From assembly GCA_020137815.1 (NCBI GenBank), contig CM035359.1, positions 7,165,239-7,229,238 of the forward strand: DNA of 64,000 nt, read 5' to 3'. Shown one piece after another: positions 22,801 to 32,400 of the stretch. The notes beneath the pieces are model-generated. The model made no database searches. It had not been told where the DNA came from and saw only the letters and a list, made by a program, of their open reading frames with translations. Each line of letters begins with the position of its first letter. Within the stretch, counting starts at the first letter, position 1. A program made the position numbers and the translations under genes. This stretch comes from Hormiphora californensis. Its lineage: Eukaryota; Ctenophora; Tentaculata; Cydippida; Pleurobrachiidae.

Positions 22801-23922
22801 CTCTTCTTCAACAACTATTCTAACTCTCTATCCAGATATCTATTCCTCTTCTTCAACAACTATTCTAACTCTCTATCCAGATATCTATTCCTCTTCTTCA
22901 ACAAATATTCTAACTCTCTATCCAGATATCTATTCCTCTTCTTCAACAACTATTCTAACTCTCTATCCAGATATCTATTCCTCTTCTTCAACAACTATTC
23001 TAACTCTCTATCCAGATATCTATTCTTCTTCAGATGACGAACAAGATGATTCATCTCTGAAGAAAGATTCCTCTCCCTCTCCTAAAAAGGATTCCTACAG
23101 CTCTCCAAAACCAAAGATAACCTACAAGCCCTATACACTCCAGGAGTACAAGGGGGTAAGGGCTGGCTACGTGAGGAAAGTTGGTGGACTTGGACCAGAC
23201 ACAGAGAATACGAAATATAAAGAAAAGGTAGGGACGGATTTTTTTACCAAGTCGCTTTGAATTCATTCGCTTCTTTCTACCGAGTTTTTCTTGACCAATT
23301 ACCTGGTTCAAATTTCAATGGAATGTGATTTCAGCTGTCTAAAGCTAAGAGGATGAATGCCTATGCCCAAAAGCTACGAGACCAACACAAGATGTCTGAA
23401 TTTCCGAAGAGAGTCGCAAAACCCAAACGTCCACCTCCCTCTAAAGCTACGGTGGTAAGTACTCTCTAATGGATGTTTCATATCCCCGGCGATGTGCTGC
23501 ATTTGATACGTGTCATGCGTGATAGAATGACACAGAGAGATAAAATGAAAGGAATGTTTACCTGCCCATAGCAACCGTTGCTACAGCCGATAAATGACAA
23601 CTGAATGGAGCGCGCGACGCTCTTAAAGTGAAGATCATCGCGCGCAGATACACGGACAGTGGGAAAAACTCAAAAACACAACTTGAGATTTGAGGTTTCC
23701 AGTCGCTAACATTCCCTAATACCCCGTCAGGCAATGCAGTACGCCAAGTCGATACCACCACCAAAGCCCACTAAGCCCTACCAAATGAGACGTCGCACAG
23801 AGAGTTGCGGGTCGGAGGGAAATCAGCAAGATCCAACCAACTTGAAAGAAGAAATTTTAGAAGAACGTGTTAGGAGACATTTTATACACAAGCGAATGAT
23901 GGCTGACTTGGAGAAGTTATGA
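19846..23922 (+). CDS. Nine-exon 428-aa basic coiled-coil protein, possibly JHY-like
   Basis: Exons 19846-19887, 19958-20071, 20202-20372, 20523-20612, 21803-21968, 22140-22319, 23016-23227, 23335-23454, 23731-23922 (TGA) join in phase, 1287 nt. The N-terminus has YQFYDAPTGRQQLPSLRDMA; exon 5 is a charged helix (MYAARRQQLDKQEHQRARLL). Exons 7-8 carry PYTLQEYKGVRAGYVRKVGG, LGPDTENTKYKEK and a basic helix AKRMNAYAQKLRDQHK, an arrangement I associate with the ciliogenesis protein JHY (C11orf63), but this is from memory of the motif and unverified. The C-terminus is again charged (EEILEERVRRHFIHKRMM). No signal peptide or membrane segment. Exon 7 is preceded by 13 further tandem copies of its own acceptor; using an upstream copy would lengthen the protein in frame. 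Confidence 0.75.
20643..21570. mobile_element. TIR element in intron 4
   Basis: Inverted repeats of about 113 bp, 20643-20757 and 21455-21570, starting TATTAG-N-TTGTCCCATAAAT at each end and about 90% matched. The 0.93-kb element occupies most of intron 4 of the nine-exon gene. No transposase seen. Confidence 0.75.
21607..21682. repeat. Inverted repeat in intron 4
   Basis: gtcggtaagttgcatttaca and its complement at 21662-21682 flank further smaller inverted motifs (cggtaagtgtcggtatacc). Confidence 0.7.
22398..23030 (+). repeat. 14-copy 45-bp array of branch point plus 3' splice site
   Basis: Each unit contains ttctaactctctatccag followed by ATATCTATTCCTCTTCTTCA. It thus carries a branch-point-like ctaac, a pyrimidine tract, an AG acceptor and the first codons of exon 7. 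Units are 45 bp; one copy (near 22660) has an extra 6 bp. Both lengths keep frame, and the sequence read from any copy is open. Confidence 0.9.
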
Positions 23923-24773
23923 GAGACATTTGACTGGCCTAGCTTGGTGTATTGAGCAACCCTTGATAAAGTAGACTATTCTTTCAAGTGAGATTTAGAG
24001 ATTGACAGCTGTTGAGATTTGAAGACTGCCGCTGTGACTTGTGTGTAGGATTGTAACTGTAAAAAGACTCTATCTAGAGATGTTAGCAAACCAATAGGAT
24101 ATATTATGATCTAATAGGATTGAAATATATGTGCCTTTCTCTTCGAGTAGGTATAGCACAATTGGTAGCTTCGATAAGAGGTAGGCCAAAGAGGGGTATC
24201 CTCGCTTGACGCTTCGTATATAATATAGAGCTTAGTTCTAGTTGTGACAACTTTATTTGATCTGTCATTGGATTTGGCTGAGTTGTCGGCTTTCGTTAAA
24301 TACTGCAGGCGCTATTTGATTTTATGAGCCAAAATAGAAATCAATTGATTATTATGATAAACCCATATTTTCTTGCTCTATTTCTTCCTCTGTTAGGCAC
24401 CAGTTAGAGATTCCCAGGCATCAGTTCCCAAGCACGGCAGTTGCCAAGGTCGGCAAGCAAGTGAGTGCTGACGTGCGCGTTAGCTCCAATTTCCATACAA
24501 TTTACGTCACGCGCAGCAGTGTCACATGGTTCCCACAGAACCATCTGCACATGATGGCCGGGCATGCAGGAACGCGCCGTGCCCTGATATCAGGGAGCGT
24601 CCCCCTGATATCAGGGGGACGCTGGTGTAACTGGTGTGTTATGTGCTTCTTCTACTTCTTTCAAACTAAAATATTCGCGTTTTAATTTGAACATTGTATT
24701 GTCTCTTCTTTAACTGGTCACACAAAGTTCATTGTCCATGTGTTGTCCAGTATTATAAGATACACCATAGAGT
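23923..24773. other. Intergenic with double palindrome
   Basis: No gene seen. Palindromes CCCTGATATCAGGG (24582-24595) and AGCGTCCCCCTGAT plus its complement (24596-24623) are adjacent. Confidence 0.6.
24582..24623. repeat. Double palindrome around GATATC
   Basis: A perfect 14-bp palindrome is followed without gap by a perfect 28-bp palindrome; both centre on GATATC and contain CCCTGATATCAGGG. Confidence 0.9.
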
Positions 24774-25832
24774 TCAGCAATTAGTAGCGTGTCGTCTACT
24801 AGCGGCTGGTGTGGGATGCAGCTGCAGCAAACTAAACTGTTCAGGATAGGATCCACCACCACATAACACCTGCCTGATAGTGCGTCTGATATCTTGGTTC
24901 CGTGATATCAGGATCACTGGATTCAATCCACTGGTTGTCATTGGAACAAACCCGAATATGACGTCATGAACACTGACCTGCCAGGGAAACACAAACACTA
25001 ACAAATCACACACTATTGAGATAAAGTAGGGGATGTTCATTAGCAGTATTGTAACACAACTCCTCTTCGTGGTTTCCTGGATTTCATCCCCGTTAAACCC
25101 TGAGCAGCAGTATAGGTAGATAAATGTACTGACGGAACAGGCAATACCAATAGTACAGTGCACCGCATTCAGCCAGATACACACATTCCAGAGAGTTAGG
25201 AAGATGTCCCTGTTGCGTACCATCCCTGGATAAAACTTGTTAATAAAGAACAAGGGCATGTTGTTGATGATCATGAATATTATATAGACCCCCAGATACC
25301 CCACCAACCATCTCTTTCCGATCCTCTCAAAGGGTCTGATCACTTTCTTTAACCGGGTTACTGCTAGTAGGGTAGTGGCACACTGTGACACACACCCAAT
25401 AGTACAGGAGAAATGTCTAGCTAACTCTATAGCAAACCCCGTACCATGTAGCACTGCTGGATTAAAGAGGTATACACAGTAGACAAGGGGACTAAAGAGA
25501 CAGGTTAGGGTATCCGAGATAGCCAGGGATCTGAAGAGAAGACGAGATGCGGTGGTCTGCCTGTTTTTATTGTAGTGGTATAGCAGGAGAGGGTTGAGTG
25601 TGGTAGAGAGAAGGAAGCAGGATAATAACACGATACCCAGGGTGTAATTAATTACAAGATCCAGGGGGGTAGTCTTGTAGAGCCCTGCAGTTATGTTGTA
25701 CTTGTAGGTGTCATGAGAGAATGCTTTCTCAAAAAGTATCTCATCCTCTTTGTAAATTAACTTCCAAAATATCAACATGGTGGCACTTCTGCAAGATAGA
25801 GGGTTGTAAATAATAACTGAATAGTTTACCAA
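24774..25832 (-). CDS. Rhodopsin-like G-protein-coupled receptor, intronless
   Basis: Single exon of 352 codons; an alternative Met 18 codons later (MLIFW) is possible. Seven hydrophobic segments can be followed: LVINYTLGIVLLSCFLLSTT (TM1, then LNPLLL with the conserved Asn), LLFRSLAISDTLTCLFSPL (TM2, with the conserved Asp), a TM3 with Cys before it and the sequence TTLLAVTRLKKV in place of D/ERY, TM4 WLVGYLGVYIIFMI, TM5, TM6 with MNIPYFISIVCDLLVF, and TM7 GLNPVILISRN where NPxxY is NPVIL. A potential N-glycosylation site YNITAG precedes TM1. The absence of DRY and of the Tyr in NPxxY makes signalling uncertain; no ligand can be inferred. Class A by topology. Confidence 0.75.
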   Translation of the reverse strand: MVNYSVIIYNPLSCRSATMLIFWKLIYKEDEILFEKAFSHDTYKYNITAGLYKTTPLDLVINYTLGIVLLSCFLLSTTLNPLLLYHYNKNRQTTASRLLFRSLAISDTLTCLFSPLVYCVYLFNPAVLHGTGFAIELARHFSCTIGCVSQCATTLLAVTRLKKVIRPFERIGKRWLVGYLGVYIIFMIINNMPLFFINKFYPGMVRNRDIFLTLWNVCIWLNAVHCTIGIACSVSTFIYLYCCSGFNGDEIQETTKRSCVTILLMNIPYFISIVCDLLVFVFPWQVSVHDVIFGFVPMTTSGLNPVILISRNQDIRRTIRQVLCGGGSYPEQFSLLQLHPTPAASRRHATNC

Positions 25833-26603
25833 GATTACACAGGCTCAGTGGGAAAACAAAGGGTACTGAGCGAGATCAAAAGGTCATTTTCTAATGCGGT
25901 GTCATGGCAACTGGGAGTGAGAGTGAGAGTGAGAGGCAGGTGTTTTTACTAATGACGGTATGATTGTGATTTTGACCAGTGTATGATTTGTTGAGTTAGT
26001 GGGCCCAGGACTGGGGAGCTTATGTGGGGCAATTTTAAACAGAGCAGCTGGGGTTTGGAGCCTATATATTTATTCATTATCATTAATATTCAATACTATC
26101 ATGACCGATGCGTTATTACAACTTGCATCAAGCGAACGTGAGGATACTGATCTCTTCATAATAATAATTGCCATACAAGTCAGCCATTATGCGATTATTA
26201 TAGAAGGCATAAACTCCCCATTACTCGTATCTTGACGGCTCGTTATACCTTCTTCTACCCATGATATCCAGGCTGGTGTTATAAGCAATCAGAAGCCTCT
26301 AATCTACCAGTAGATGTCAGCCTCTGGGAAAGAGAATGTCGGGATATATAAAAATCAAAACTGTTTGATTTGAAAACTGAAAACAGCTGTGATAATCACC
26401 TGTCAACAGATGCAAGTTAGGCAGTATCAGCATCATTTTTAGAATGGCTCATATGTCATATCATTCCTAAAGAGCTGTCATATTTGTATGTCGTTGCGTG
26501 ACTCATGTACTATCACCTCGTACACAGCTCGTGATTCCAGGTTCTGAGATGGCCAATTTGACAAACGTTGTATAGGGTAAGCTGGGGCGAAAGTGGCCCA
26601 TTT

Positions 26604-28217
26604 TAGTAGAGTCGATAACTACATCGACCTCTCCCAATTGTTCCAGTTTTTGTCACATCTGTTTGGAGCCTCGACACGACCTCTAAACAGGTGTTACTTT
26701 TTCACAAACTGTTTTCATCTTGGTGTAATCAGCAGTTGAAATGTTGCTGATCATAACAAAAACCTGACTAAATTTTTTCAACTTGGGGTAAAACCATGGG
26801 TGTCAAAAGTTAGCTCTAGGTCCCCTGAGTAACCATCCGGAGACTCTAAGAGATATTTCAAGCCGTTCTCCCGTAATCATTAATCCCGGTGGAGAAAAAA
26901 ATACAATGCGGACGTACGTGAGCGCTGGCAGGCTGTTTACATGTAATTGTATGTCTCTCACTCTCTCTGGAAAAACCGCACGTGCGGTTGCGCCGCGCGA
27001 GATAACTCTTTCTCAAGGGGGAGAAAAGAGAGAGACGCACATTAACGTTATACATTAAAGTTGAGGTTGTAGGCAATTGCACGTACGTCCATACTCAAAT
27101 ATGTGCTCTACCGGGATTAATGATTACAGGAGAACGGCTTGAAATATCTCTTAGAGTCTCCGGATGGTTACTCAGGGGACCTAGAGCTAACTTTTGACAC
27201 CCATGGTTTTACCCCAAGTTGAAAAAAATTACAATTAATATGACGTGATCAACTGCTATAGCCCAACTGTTCATTCTGAGAATTCTGATACAAAGATATT
27301 ATTTGCCGTACTGCTATATGAGGTAACTCCAACCCCCCAGTTTCATCTCCTTGTTTAACATGGGAGTTACCAAGGGAATCCACTGAGTTCGATTAATCTA
27401 GGCACATACCCACAGTACTATTCGAATTGGCATATCTTTATATCAGGAATCTCGGATAGCAACAATCCTTGTGTTTTATTGCTATCTGAACAGATTAGGC
27501 GTATAGACAGGGCTCTTATTATCAGCAGTACTCACGTATCAATGGTAATGTATTAATTGCACTGAACTGCTGTAGACATCACCCACTCACTTCATACACA
27601 CACAACACCCACACACATGACCAAGCCTGTACGATTGTTGCTATCCGAGATTCCTGATATAAAGATATGCCAATTCGAATAGTACTGTGGGTATGTGCCT
27701 AGATTAATCGAACTCAGTGGATTCCCTTGGTAACTCCCATGTTAAACAAGGAGATGAAACTGGGGGGTTGGAGTTACCTCATATAGCAGTACGGCAAATA
27801 ATATCTTTGTATCAGAATTCTCAGAATGAACAGTTGGGCTATAGCAGTTGATCACGTCATATTAATTGTTATCATGATCTTCGGATCACTGCACGATACT
27901 AGTGACGGCTCTCTCGTGCTGTAATACAGCCGGTGATCAATAACCTGTCGTACAGGCTTGGTCATGTGTGTGGGTGTTGTGTGTGTATGAAGTGAGTGGG
28001 TGATGTCTACAGCAGTTCAGTGCAATTAATACATTACCATTGAAAAAAATTAGTCAGGTTTTTGTTATGATCAGCAACATTTCAACTGCTGATTACACCA
28101 AGATGAAAACAGTTTGTGAAAAAGTGACACCTGTTTAGAGGTCGTGTCGAGGCTCCAAACTGATGAGACAAAAACTGGAACAATTGGGAGAGGTCGATGT
28201 AGTTATCGACTCTACTA
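26604..28217. mobile_element. Foldback element TAGTAGAGTCGAT, copy with internal insertion
   Basis: Ends TAGTAGAGTCGATAACTACA and complement; the interior is nearly the same as 37197-37989. The right arm is broken by an 0.8-kb insertion (27232-28039) that duplicates TTGAAAAAAATTA at 27219-27231 and 28040-28052. The central palindrome spans about 26776-27230. Confidence 0.8.
27232..28039. mobile_element. Inserted element with interlocking inverted repeats
   Basis: Arm P (27232-27478) is the complement of 27634-27869, and arm R (27538-27633) is the complement of 27953-28044. The order is P, spacer, R, P', spacer, R', so the two palindromes overlap instead of nesting. Flanked by the 13-bp duplication described for the host element. 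Confidence 0.8.
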
Positions 28218-29304
28218 TTTTTAACGTTTTAGGTTCTAAAATACGCAATATATACAGCAGGAAGAAAAAAATTATATAGGCTATCCAATGAAACCTTTTC
28301 CTTTCAGCCGAGCTAAATTTTAAAATCTACAAGTTTTATTTAATGGGTTAATTAATCAATTCAAATAATTTGGTGAGGCGTTTTTTGGAAAATTTGCACC
28401 GGGGCAAAGTGGCCCAAGCCAATAGCATTGCTCGATTTTATCACGTGCCTGGTGTTGTTAGACGAAACGATCAAATTAGGGGCAAAGTGGCCCATGTTAT
28501 GCACCGGAACATGGGCCACTTTGCCCCTAGTTTGACCGTCTGGACTACATTTTTGTGCATTCCAATGTCACGTGGTATTGCAGGCGCCATTTCATTGGTC
28601 CTAGAGGTGGGCCACTTTGCCCCAGACCGGACCACTTTGCCCCGGAGAGTGGGCCATATTCGCCCCGATTTCACAAAATTGACAATTAAGACAACAAAAA
28701 TGCCAATTTCTTCAAAATTTTTATACCACGTTTTAGAGAATTATAAAGCCTAACTGGCAGTTTTTGCAAAATTAAAATCGGCCAACCCAAACAGAAATGA
28801 CAGCAGTTTTAAGGCGAAAATTCGGAACAGAACGAGCAGGTCTCCGCTGGAGAAAAAGTCACGTGACCACATGTAATAACTAGGGCCACTTTGCCCCATA
28901 CATGGGCCACTTTACCCGGTGGGCCAAACTGCCCCAGCTTACCCTATGAGAAAAGAAAACTCATTTATTTAAAAAAACTATAAATAAAATAAATAACACA
29001 ACAAACCAGTCATAGTTTCATATGTTATTTGAATATGTTATTTGAAATTGAGCTGTATTATTTAGAGGGTTGAATCTGTCTTATACACTCACAAAGGTTT
29101 AACAAAAATCAACTTTCATCTTCAGCTGCACTGAAACTGTGCCTAAATGCGGGGGAACAATAAACGGGTTTCTTTATATGATCATCCGTTAAAACACACA
29201 AAAATTAACTGCGAAACACACACAAAATATTACAAAACATGTCCCTGCACCGGTTCACCAATGTAGCAAGGACCCAGTATCAGGTCCCCTATACATAGTC
29301 CAAA

Positions 29305-29491
29305 TCAGAAGAGTAGTTCCTGTGTCGGTAGCTCATTAGGATTATAGCTGCTGATAGTACTAAACCCATAGCTGGGCCACGCTGAGGCAGCTGCACTTTC
29401 AATGGTGGCCGAGTTGTGTTGGTCTTCCCCTGTCTCCAGTCTACTATACATGGGATTAGGGTACAGTGACGAGGGTGTCTTGTACAGGGGA
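29305..29491 (-). CDS. Integrin beta alternative last exon b
   Basis: Acceptor ctctcag, phase 2 like the other last exon. Together with the two bases from the preceding exon it reads SPLYKTPSSLYPNPMYSRLE and continues for about 40 further residues to FSTISSYNPNELPTQELLF and TGA. SPLY and NPMY stand where NPxY motifs for talin/PTB and kindlin binding stand in other integrin tails. The tail is longer than that from exon a. Confidence 0.8.
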
Positions 29492-32400
29492 CTGAGAGGG
29501 AGAGAGAGGTGTGTTAGAGGGAGGCAGAATACACTGAACACACTCGGCAGTTTCAGAAAACCCAGCAGACACACAAAATGGTGCTTTTGAAAACAATGAC
29601 ATAGATTATAATAGTCCCTGATTGAGATATGGACAACAAGCCCTACTGCACACAATGTCTAGATCGAAGCATGTACCAGACCCTTCCTATCCAGGGAGAG
29701 GGTCTGGTGGGAGAGCTATTTATTGTAGAGTCTAGCTATAATTATAGACAACACACACACGGGGGCAGCACACAGTGGGGGCAAACCGGCTAAATGTGTT
29801 CCATTAGTCCTTGATGAACAGCGGGTTAGTGTGAGTGGTTATGGGTTTCTCGTAAATCGGACTGTGGAACAGCGGGTTAGTGTGAGTGGTTATGGGTTTC
29901 TCGTAAATCGGGCTGACGTGGTTAAAGAGTGGTTAGAGATGGGGTATTGAGAGGTTTAGAAAGTTGTTAAAGAGTGGTTAGAGATGGGGTATTGAGAGGT
30001 TTAGAAAGTGGTTAGAGAGTGGTTAGAAATGGGGCTAAAAAGCGTTTGGAGTTGTTCAGCAAGGCAGCTGCAGGTGGGGTATAATATTAGGACCGGTGGT
30101 TATTAGATCTAAAGGGGACAGCGCCGTCGCGTTATATCAGATCAGCTTTCAAAGTTAGGACAGCTGTAGCAGCAGTTTGTTAATCCAACTAATAACTGTA
30201 GCAGCCGTTTGTTAATCCAACTAAATTAACTAAATACCTCTGTTGCTGGTTCCAGTTTTGTCCATTAGTTTCCTCTTCGAACTGGGCGTACAACTTCTTA
30301 TCCTGGGTGGGGATTATAGTAGATGAGGTGAGGTCGGGTGAGGTGAGGACTGAGGAGTTCCCTGTCAGAGCATTGGCCTGACCCATTCTCGGAGCGCGCG
30401 AGAACCATGTGGTCAGAGCATTGGCCTGACAGGGAGTTCCCGATAATGAGGGTTGGGGACTGGGGGTTTAATAGGTGAGATGAGGAGTACTGAGGTGTCC
30501 CCGATATAGATAATGGGGGGGACTGCGGTGAGGTAAGGTGAGGAGTAATAGTGGGTCGCGGGGATCAAGAAACTGGATATATGGAGAAGGAGTTTGGTCT
30601 GTAGAGAGGAACTCTCAACACCTACCACATATATAGTCCAGCACTTCCAAAGGAGAAGAAGTAGGAGACCAAGGAGTACAATGAGACCAATAATTAACAG
30701 GATTATCCAGATAAGGGCCTGGAGGAGAGAATTTCATAATTCAGATACTGATTGAGGTATATCATAACGTTCTATATGTTTGCCATGGTTCACAGGCTGT
30801 CAATTATAGTGTAGCTCACAGGATCTAGAGCACAAAAGTCTTCAAAACTTACGAATTCTTTGCAACACCGTTCTGTCGTGCGGCAGAGTTTGGTACGCTA
30901 TAACCTAGAGCCACACTTACAAATTCATCGCACTCTATTTCTTTATCGTAGAACACTCTTATCTCCATGGTGTCTTCAATGAGAATGGCTGATGATTCCC
31001 TAGTGAAGATGTAGAAGTTTGTTCTGCAGTTATATTCGTCATCTTCTGCCTCGCCACAAGCCGTCTCCAACTGCACGGAGAGAGGGGAGGGGGTTATATA
31101 GACTCTAATATAATGTCTCTAACTGTACAGAGAGGGGGTTATCATAGACCATAGGCTGCAATCTGTCTGGCGGCACAGGGTCTCTGGGTCTACTGCAGTA
31201 ACAGCGCCGCCAGACAGGCCTATCAGTGCTCCAAAGTAACTGATAATACATGATGTCACCTACCGTCCATGGCACGTATCCATCCTCCTCATTCTCCTGT
31301 ACTAATTGGTCCACATCCACCCTGGGATCCACCTCCTGGTACTGTACATTGAACTCACTACATTGTTCATCACACTGTAACCGCATCTCATCGGGATCAT
31401 CCGCTTTCTGTACTCTGGGTGGGGAGAAGGGATGTTGATGGGCTGTGTGGGCTGTTATACTGAGTGCACTGTGGGTGGGGACTAGGGTGTGCTAAGTGAA
31501 AATTTTGTCGACTTGGCCAAAAGGTTAAGGGTAGATATGAAACTATGGACAATTGTCTACTACATCCTGAAAACGGAATTGGGATAGTGTATGTCAATTA
31601 CGTGGGCCAGGCGATTAAAAAAGTTTACTTTTTTACCGAAAAAAGGAAAATATGTGTGTTTTACACCAGTGTTAGGCATGTTCTTGATATCAACTTTTTA
31701 TGGTCAGGGTCGTGTTCAGCGGTTTGATACCGATCAGAATGGATGTGTATCATGAAAGTTAGCCAAAGGTCATTTTTGACCTGAAAATGTTCATTTTGGA
31801 CCAAAAATGTTCATTTTTGACTAAAAATGTTCATTTTGGCCATTTTCTTCAATTTTGAGAGCTTTTTCATGAACGGGATCGTGTTCAGCAGGTCAAAAGT
31901 AGTCGGTTACAACCGGAATTTGGTTTCCGACAAATAAAATCTCAAAAAGTTAAAATTCGTCTCAACTAATACTGCAAAGTAGGAAAATGTGCAAGAAAAA
32001 AAGATGAAAAAAAAAAATTTTCATTATAAAATGGAGTTCTGAAGGTGCAGACTGGAAATAATAGTTGTACTGGTTCTCATGAGGCGATTCATATGTGTGG
32101 TTTTTTCGAAATAACGCCCCAAAAAACATTTTTTTGATATGAATATGCCCATATATGGGCATACATCGGCCCACGTAATTGGGCCAGGGTAGGACTAAAA
32201 TTTTTTTACCAAATGTTTTAGAATGATCGTAGGAACTCATTCTAGGGGTAAACTTTGTGAAAATTGGATTTGATTTATGAGTTGGGAAAAATAGCACACC
32301 CTAGTGGGGACTGGGGAGGGGGATGGTCAATGAGAAGGAGTGGGTTAGATGTAGATATGGGGATTGGGGACAGCCGTCAGCCAATATCAAATCTCTTGGC

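Larger units (their letters stand above)
26574..28945. mobile_element. GGTAAGCTGGGGC-family TIR transposon, second copy
   Basis: Outer ends GGGTAAGCTGGGGC (about 26574) and GCCCCAGCTTACCC (to about 28945). The part 28218-28945 is the reverse complement of most of 9537-10228. The left TIR is separated from the rest by the foldback element 26604-28217. Confidence 0.75.
25833..29304. other. Intergenic, mostly nested transposons
   Basis: The first 740 bp show nothing recognisable. From about 26574 to 28945 the DNA is a transposon containing another transposon containing a third, described separately. 28946-29304 is the region downstream of the integrin gene; tttatt at about 28965 could be a minus-strand AATAAA. 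Confidence 0.6.

Noticed and set aside
26858-27082. Recurrent 74-aa frame (also at 37511-37735)
   Set aside because: Lies in the centre of a foldback element; identical copies reflect the repeat, and no transposase motif is present.
28370-28753. 127-aa frame with HVMHRNMGHFAPS
   Set aside because: Inside the GGTAAGCTGGGGC transposon and formed by its repeated gggcaaagtgg motif; the other copy does not conserve it.
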